Below are positions 57,042 to 64,000 of a stretch of 64,000 nucleotides of DNA, piece by piece. Position 1 is the stretch's first letter. The number at the start of each line of letters is the position of its first letter. The position numbers and the translations under genes are program-made. Source of the DNA: Odontesthes bonariensis (lineage: Eukaryota; Chordata; Actinopteri; Atheriniformes; Atherinopsidae); the NCBI RefSeq assembly GCF_027942865.1, contig NC_134522.1, positions 6,726,849 through 6,790,848 of the forward strand, in the 5' to 3' direction. The notes below the pieces were generated by a model. It had not been told where the DNA came from and made no database searches. It worked only from the letters and a program-made list of their open reading frames with translations.

Positions 57042-60000
57042 TGTGTCATACCTCCCAGTGTTGAAATGCTGCCTGGATCTCACAGTCATACTTGTTCTTC
57101 ACAGATTCGAGACACAACTCTCTGTAAATGCCTGACAAAGACAGAGGGGAGTCACAGCATGACAGTGGATAAGGAAACCTGAGCCTGAAGCCTCTAGTAT
57201 GGTTGCCACGTCGGCTAGCGCGAGCGGTGTTGATGACATCACGATTTCGTGCCGGCTATATATTCTGGCGCAAGCCGATGCGCCAGTAGTTGCAATTTTC
57301 TCCATCACAGAGGTGTCGCTGCTACGTGAAGGTTACCGCTACTCTACAACCATGAAAGTCAAGACGAAAACAATGCCGCTGTAGCACTGTCATCAATGAT
57401 GCCGCTGCAGTATCTGGAAGATGAAATGCTTCGTGTGTTTCACGAAGTTCGTGAGCCAAAACAATTCAGTCAATCGAGGTGAAGGTCTGAAGCCCCCGGC
57501 ATCACCACTTGGAGTCTCTGCCCTCTTCTTTGCCTTCACGCATCTGTCTCGTAGCTTCTTCCACAGACTCTTACAGAACTCTCCCTCTTTCCCCAAAGTT
57601 CTGACAATCTCTGTCCACGAGTTTTGGGAGTTTACGTGCTCCCTGTGCTGTTTCCAGCGGCGTCGAACAGGGGGGAAAAGTCAGACTGATTCACAGGGTC
57701 CAGCCTACAGGGGGGGCCCTAAGGGAAATTTTCTTCTTCTTTCGTTTTTTAAAAATCATTTTTTAAATAATATCAATATATGTTGGTAATTTATAAAAAT
57801 CCAATGTTCTCTGGAAATACATCTGTTGAAATGTATATCCCAGCCTGCAAATAGGCTATAATCTATATCAGACACCCCCATTATCAGTGCACATTGGTTT
57901 AGTCCGCCCTCTGGCGGACTTTTGATTGTACATGCGCCATAAATGTCACTCACTTCATTATTAGGCATTAAACGCCGGCACATGAAAGATGTCATCCAAA
58001 AAAAAAAAATCAGGCTTTCAGAAAAGAAAAGAAAGGCAAGAGAGACAAAATGAAGGAAAGCAACTGCTTACTTATTTCTTTCCCAAGAAAGGTGAGCCCA
58101 AATGTCAAAATTACAGCCTACAGTAACTGATTATCCCATTCACATTCCGTTGCATACCACTGTGATACCAGCCATAGCCGTAGCCAGCTATGAGGAAAGT
58201 GAGTTCTGGACCTCGGTAATTTTCAGGGATTTTTTATTTATTTATTTTTTTAATCTCGGTTTTCGCATACACGTTTCAATTGACGTTTGTGTTTACATCA
58301 CTTTCGTGAATGTGTGACTGCGTGGTACCATTTGAAAGGTCTGTTTCTGCCCTTTCCAACGGTGTGTAAAACACGTGTGTGCGCTCCGTAGTCGGTGAGA
58401 AAAGTACCGTCAACATAGTAGCTGCATACCAGTAATCAGTAATGGAAAAATTAGACGAATTTGACGAACGATTTCCTCGGCCACTCTGTAGTGCAGCGGC
58501 GATTGCTATATACTGACGGAAAGCTCAGCTCGAGCTCTTTAGAATGATATGATTGTTATATCGGTGTCATGTATGGTTCGTGAATAAAGAAGACAGCACC
58601 TTGTTATAGCAATGCACATTTATGTAGGCTGGAGACAATTTTTCACATCTAATTTAGTGAATGAATTCAATATAGCCCATAAATCTTTATAGGTTGTTTA
58701 GCAACAGCTATAGCCTACAATATGCATCTATCCATCTATATTTAACTCTATTTTTTATATTGGTTAGTTAGCTTTACTCTATGCCTGGCCAAATGGCCTT
58801 TGCTTGTACCAAACATTTGTATAGGCTTGCATTGGGAAATAATCAGGTTCTTTTTAGCTATGGGTTCTTGTTACATTATAATGGTTTATTTTGCTACTAG
58901 CCTCAATGTGCAACACTGCTATATATTAAAAACTATATAATTTAAAATATATATATATATATATTGTAAAAATTTCGGCGCGCGCTATGCGCGCATCATG
59001 GAGCTCACCTATTCCTGAATCCTGGCTACGGCCCTGATAGCAGCCGAAGTCAAATAATTAAAAAAATAATCTCTCATTTTGTTGGCTACCACATAATTGT
59101 GAAATAGAGGCCATATTTGTCTTAAATGTATTTATTTTCATAATGACTATTAGCCTATACAAGTGTCCCAAAAGCCTAACATAGGGTCGATGTTGGTTCA
59201 AATATGCATGGTAGTGGTTGTTCCTTGGGCCCCAAATTTGGTGCTACGCCCCTGGCTGTTTCACTGCAGTTTCAACGCACCTCCTGACTGAGCCTGGTCT
59301 CAAATTGGTCCATCCGGTTTGTCGTTCTCGGTGCAGCCAAGTTACAAAAATCGACCGGTGCACGACAACGCGGTGCGCCGTCTTTTCAAGGCAAGCGCCA
59401 TGCCTGAAACACCATTTTGACGTCACGGGTCGGCTGCGCCGTGAGCAACGCGTCGACTGTAAATCCAGCTTTAGACGTTATGAGTGCGTCTGTGTGTTGG
59501 ACGTACCTGCCACCTTGGTGCGGACCTGCATGTTCTCCAGCAGCACAGCCAGAGGCTCCAGATATTCTGCTGCCCGGCCAGCCTCCACCTCTCCCAGCTT
59601 GCTGTTCACCTGACAGAGTCGCTCTCTGTACAACCTTCACACACAGTAGTAAATATGGATATTACTCGTTGTTATTTGCGACATTTTTATATCTGTCAAA
59701 ATTTAGGAGAAACATCATGGAAATCAATGAGAGCCTGACTGGTCTTTGAGATCGGTGAACTGTTTCTCCAGGGTAGTCATTTCATCCAGACACTCAATTC
59801 TCCTCCGCTCACAGTCCTCTTCATCCATTTCTGAAACACCAGAAAGTATCAAACACACAAGTGTGCATTAAACATATCATTCACAAGGGAAGCAGCTGAG
59901 GAGGCCATGTGATGATGTCAAGAGGGGCACCATAATCAGCACAAACCTTTGGCAAGAACTAATCCCTATATCAGTATAAAAATGCTGCGTTCATTTTATG

Positions 60001-60152
60001 TAGCTCCAGAGTGTCTCACCAGAGCTGTCTCCATCCTCAGAGACAGAGGAGGTGTCGGAATCCTCCTCATCTGAGCTGGATGCTTCCTGCTCCTCCACCT
60101 CCATCTCCTCAGCTGTACTCTCCTTCTTTTCCCGATCACGGTGCACCGGCAT
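56006..60152 (-). CDS. brms1l: BRMS1-like protein, Sin3-HDAC complex subunit (eight coding exons)
   Basis: BRMS1 and BRMS1L are Sds3-like subunits of the Sin3-HDAC corepressor. Exons in gene order: 60020-60152, 59740-59830, 59507-59634, 57052-57131, 56798-56894, 56635-56724, 56490-56554, 56006-56104; phases all join, 260 aa. The acidic N-terminus ([20 protein letters not shown]), coiled coil ([17 protein letters not shown]), [35 protein letters not shown] and [20 protein letters not shown] follow BRMS1L far better than BRMS1. The C-terminus departs: after AVATLGPHR it ends within 23 residues, whereas human BRMS1L (323 aa) goes on for about 85. Seven introns include one AT-AC intron. The neighbour ralgapa1 matches human 14q13, supporting brms1l over brms1. 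Confidence 0.9.
56137..56410 (-). mobile_element. LINE 3' fragment in brms1l intron 7
   Basis: Read on the minus strand it carries the end of a LINE ORF2 ([12 protein letters not shown]-like), then TTGAATTTCCTTCGGGATCAATAAAGTATC and an ATCC-type tail; the plus strand shows (GGAT)n at about 56137-56156. It has the same orientation as brms1l and lies between exons 7 and 8. The adjoining (GAAA)n at 56114-56133 serves as the pyrimidine tract of the exon 8 acceptor. Confidence 0.65.
56555..56634 (-). other. U12-type AT-AC intron of brms1l (80 bp)
   Basis: Between exons 6 and 7 the minus strand begins ATATCCTTG, the minor-class 5' splice consensus, and ends CTGCTCAC. A perfect U12 branch motif TCCTTAAC lies at 56564-56571, with the branch A about 10-11 bases before the exon. 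Joining at these sites restores the conserved reading VSGPYIVYML; no GT-AG pair gives the same join. Confidence 0.93.
56977..57046. repeat. (GT)n microsatellite in brms1l intron 4
   Basis: About 70 bp of GT with one A interruption ends close to the exon 4 donor at 57050-57051. Expected to be polymorphic. Confidence 0.95.
57393..57646 (-). pseudogene. MADF (Myb/SANT-like) gene remnant, part 2, Harbinger-type element
   Basis: The minus-strand frame reads [34 protein letters not shown] and [19 protein letters not shown], the signature of the MADF DNA-binding proteins encoded beside the transposase in fish PIF/Harbinger elements. It is cut off upstream by a hAT insertion, and its beginning continues at 59263-59313. 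It lies in brms1l intron 3, sense to the gene. No transposase is present, so the parent element was internally deleted. Confidence 0.65.
57655..59254 (+). mobile_element. 1.6-kb hAT transposon inserted in the MADF remnant
   Basis: Flanked by a perfect 8-bp direct repeat GCTGTTTC (57647-57654 and 59255-59262), as hAT elements produce. The ends are CAGCGGCGT and, inverted, CAGGGGCGTAG. Inside, an ATG at 57989 opens a Lys/Glu/Gln-rich start ([20 protein letters not shown] and LLTYFFPKK) with a donor near 58091, like the N-terminus of fish hAT/ZMYM1-type transposases; the rest is missing. An inner pair with GCCGTAGCC near 58163 and 59020 suggests a second hAT nested inside. Confidence 0.8.
57989..58091 (+). 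pseudogene. First exon of a hAT (ZMYM1-like) transposase, remainder lost
   Basis: About 34 codons followed by AAG|GTGAGC. The basic N-terminus ending in LLTYFFPKK resembles the leader before the TTF/BED region of hAT transposases. No downstream exon with the RNase-H core or dimerisation domain is present within the element, so it is non-autonomous. Confidence 0.5.
59263..59313 (-). pseudogene. MADF gene remnant, part 1 (N-terminus)
   Basis: An ATG at 59313 on the minus strand begins [13 protein letters not shown] and then stops (TGA 59272-59274) just before the hAT target duplication. This is the usual opening of fish Harbinger MADF proteins, and the missing part follows at 57646 on the other side of the hAT insertion. 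GC-rich flanks to about 59475 probably belong to the same Harbinger-type element. Confidence 0.6.
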
Positions 60153-60928
60153 TGCACCACATCAACTTCAGAGAGCTGCTGTTAGACAGAAACATACAAT
60201 GGGGTGCAAAAAGAATTATTTTGCTCAAGACCACATCAAAAGATTTCAAGAAAGTTTAGAAATATGGAAGCAAAATATAAAGAAATATGGAGTAGCATAA
60301 GAAAATCTTGATTTCAAAGCACACATCTGTGGTCCTTCTCACGGAGTCCATATTCTAAATGAGCTTAATGTTACATCTTAATTCTGCAAAATTGAACTAC
60401 ATTAGTGTAGTTGAGAGGTGACTTTTACCAAAAAATCTGGATAAGACACTTGATTAAAAACGTATAAATCCAAATGCAACCTAAACTGTTTGTGGGCGTT
60501 TTGTTTTTGATTTAGCTTAACTTTAATGGAAAATGATTATCCTTTACTGGTACATGTAAATACATCACTCAAGATTGTTAATAAAAACATTTTTTACAAT
60601 CAAGTCCAACTTTTTTTTTTGCTCTGTCAATTATCTGACTACAAATAATACAGGAGAACACGTATGATTAGCATTTCATTAGCATATTAGCAAGTTGCTG
60701 AGTAGCGTGCTATAAATCATCACGCTTTAATAAAAACATACTTTACAATTCAAACTTAAAACTGGACTATAACTCACGATATGGTGAGGTAAATGACGTC
60801 CGAGAGAATCTATACAGAAAAGGGATTCTCGGAAGAAGTACAGGATGTTAAACGTGTTGTTTTCGTTAGTACGATTTCACTTGTGTGTCCCAGCTATGCT
60901 AAAAACAAATCTCGACAGGCGCTCTTAT

Positions 60929-61222
60929 ATGTCTTGGGAACTGTAGTTTTCTGTATCACTAATACATTCTGTACAAAGGTCCAAGTACACAACTAAACTA
61001 CATAACCCATAACGCACTACTGTCACTTGAGGCGGAAAGTTTGAGCAAAAAAAAATAGGAATGGTGTTTGAAGCTTTAAGTTGGAAATAATGGTTCTGTT
61101 AAAAGTACGTGGCATTTTTATTCAATGACGAGCTTATATAAGATTCATTAAGTTTACTCATTTCCCTAATTTCTTCCCAACAAAGGTCTAAGAACGAGTC
61201 TGGAACTACGTTACCCATGATC
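60929..61222. promoter_or_regulatory. Three ZNF143/THAP11-like motifs in the brms1l-ralgapa1 promoter interval
   Basis: Sequences resembling ACTACAnTTCCCAnnATGC occur at 60929-60950 (minus strand ACTACAGTTCCCAAGACAT), 60997-61017 (ACTACATAACCCATAACGC) and 61203-61222 (AACTACGTTACCCATGATCC). This motif is typical of vertebrate housekeeping and bidirectional promoters. The last two lie in the two copies of a local duplication. Confidence 0.5.
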
Positions 61223-61390
61223 CACCACTTTCGCTCGAGGCAGAGATTTGTGAGCAATAAAATAAAAAGACGTTAGAAGCTTGAAATTGGAAAGGGCGTC
61301 TCTGTTTTAAAATGTACGTGGCATTTTTGTCAAATTTAACAAGTGACAAAACTGAGACAATATTACTTAAGTTCACTCCCTGTTGAGCAA
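60969..61390. repeat. Diverged tandem duplication (about 210-bp unit) between brms1l and ralgapa1
   Basis: Copies at about 60969-61178 and 61179-61390 share the order ACAAAGGTC, ACTAC..ACCCAT, GAGGC, TTTGAGCAA, GAAGCTT, ATTGGAAA or GTTGGAAA, and GTACGTGGCATTTTT. They are moderately diverged. Each holds one ZNF143-like site. Confidence 0.75.
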
Positions 61391-61736
61391 TGTTTGCGTT
61401 GAATTTATCTGCTATCTACTATTTTGTTTTTCTCCTCCCTCCACCCCTCCGCCATGATGTTTTCTGACTGGACAGCGGAGGTATCTAACCATACACATAT
61501 AGCTGACTAGCTAGTTTAGCCCTCAAAGCTGCGGACTACAGTGGAAGGGAGGTGCAATGGATGGATGCGGTTCCCCGCTAGGTTGTACATATTTGTCTCT
61601 AGTTCAAACAGAATGCGACCGATTTTACCCCTAAAAATATTCGGCACTGTCGCGGAGGGTTGCCAGATCTGAGCGCAGCGTTAATAAATGATCCAACGGT
61701 TTTTTTCGTTACAGTTGGAAGATTAACGCTAACTGA

Positions 61737-64000
<2,264 letters not shown>

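Noticed and set aside
57896-57922. CTCF-like sequence CCGCCCTCTGGCGG within the hAT element
   Set aside because: It is a self-complementary palindrome inside a transposon and only partly fits the CTCF core.

Overview
The window is teleost fish nuclear DNA, most likely from a percomorph; the species cannot be fixed from sequence alone. The evidence is vertebrate genes with many short exons and clean GT-AG introns, microsatellites, and fish-type transposon debris (an RTE-like LINE, hAT, Harbinger-like and Tc1-like pieces, foldback MITEs). All gene identities below come from my own translation and from memory of the vertebrate protein families; no database was searched.

Layout. 1-3342: a nearly complete but dead RTE-type LINE whose 5' end lies off the window. 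3343-7347: intergenic, with two CTCF-like motifs and the fbxo33 upstream region. 7348-14083 (+): fbxo33, five coding exons, 520 aa, with a long 3' UTR. 15490-23300: nearly 8 kb without a convincing gene. 23431-27955 (+): pnn (pinin), nine coding exons, 691 aa. 29094-32631 (-): gemin2, ten coding exons, 267 aa, convergent with pnn. 33200-51802 (+): mia2 (MIA2/TALI plus the cTAGE5 form), 28 coding exons, 2425 aa in the long form, with an internal alternative first exon at 41022 giving an 833-aa short form. 56006-60152 (-): a brms1l-like gene, eight coding exons, 260 aa, containing a U12-type AT-AC intron. 61812-61917 (+): the first coding exon of ralgapa1, whose gene continues beyond the window.

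These genes are not an operon. They form a conserved vertebrate neighbourhood, because their human counterparts all lie on chromosome 14q13-q21, though here in a rearranged order. Roles are diverse: an SCF ubiquitin-ligase adaptor (fbxo33), nuclear splicing and exon-junction biology (pnn, gemin2), ER-exit-site cargo export (mia2), Sin3-HDAC repression (brms1l) and Ral GTPase control (ralgapa1). gemin2 and mia2 are head to head with 568 bp between start codons. brms1l and ralgapa1 are head to head with about 1.7 kb between them.

The most notable observations are the AT-AC minor-class intron in brms1l, the two-promoter structure of mia2 with an HNF1-like site upstream of the long form, a three-copy 201-bp in-frame repeat in the MIA2 luminal domain, and a 1.6-kb hAT transposon that splits a Harbinger-type MADF gene and carries a clean 8-bp target duplication. 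I saw no CRISPR array, prokaryotic gene or wholly new multi-gene system.
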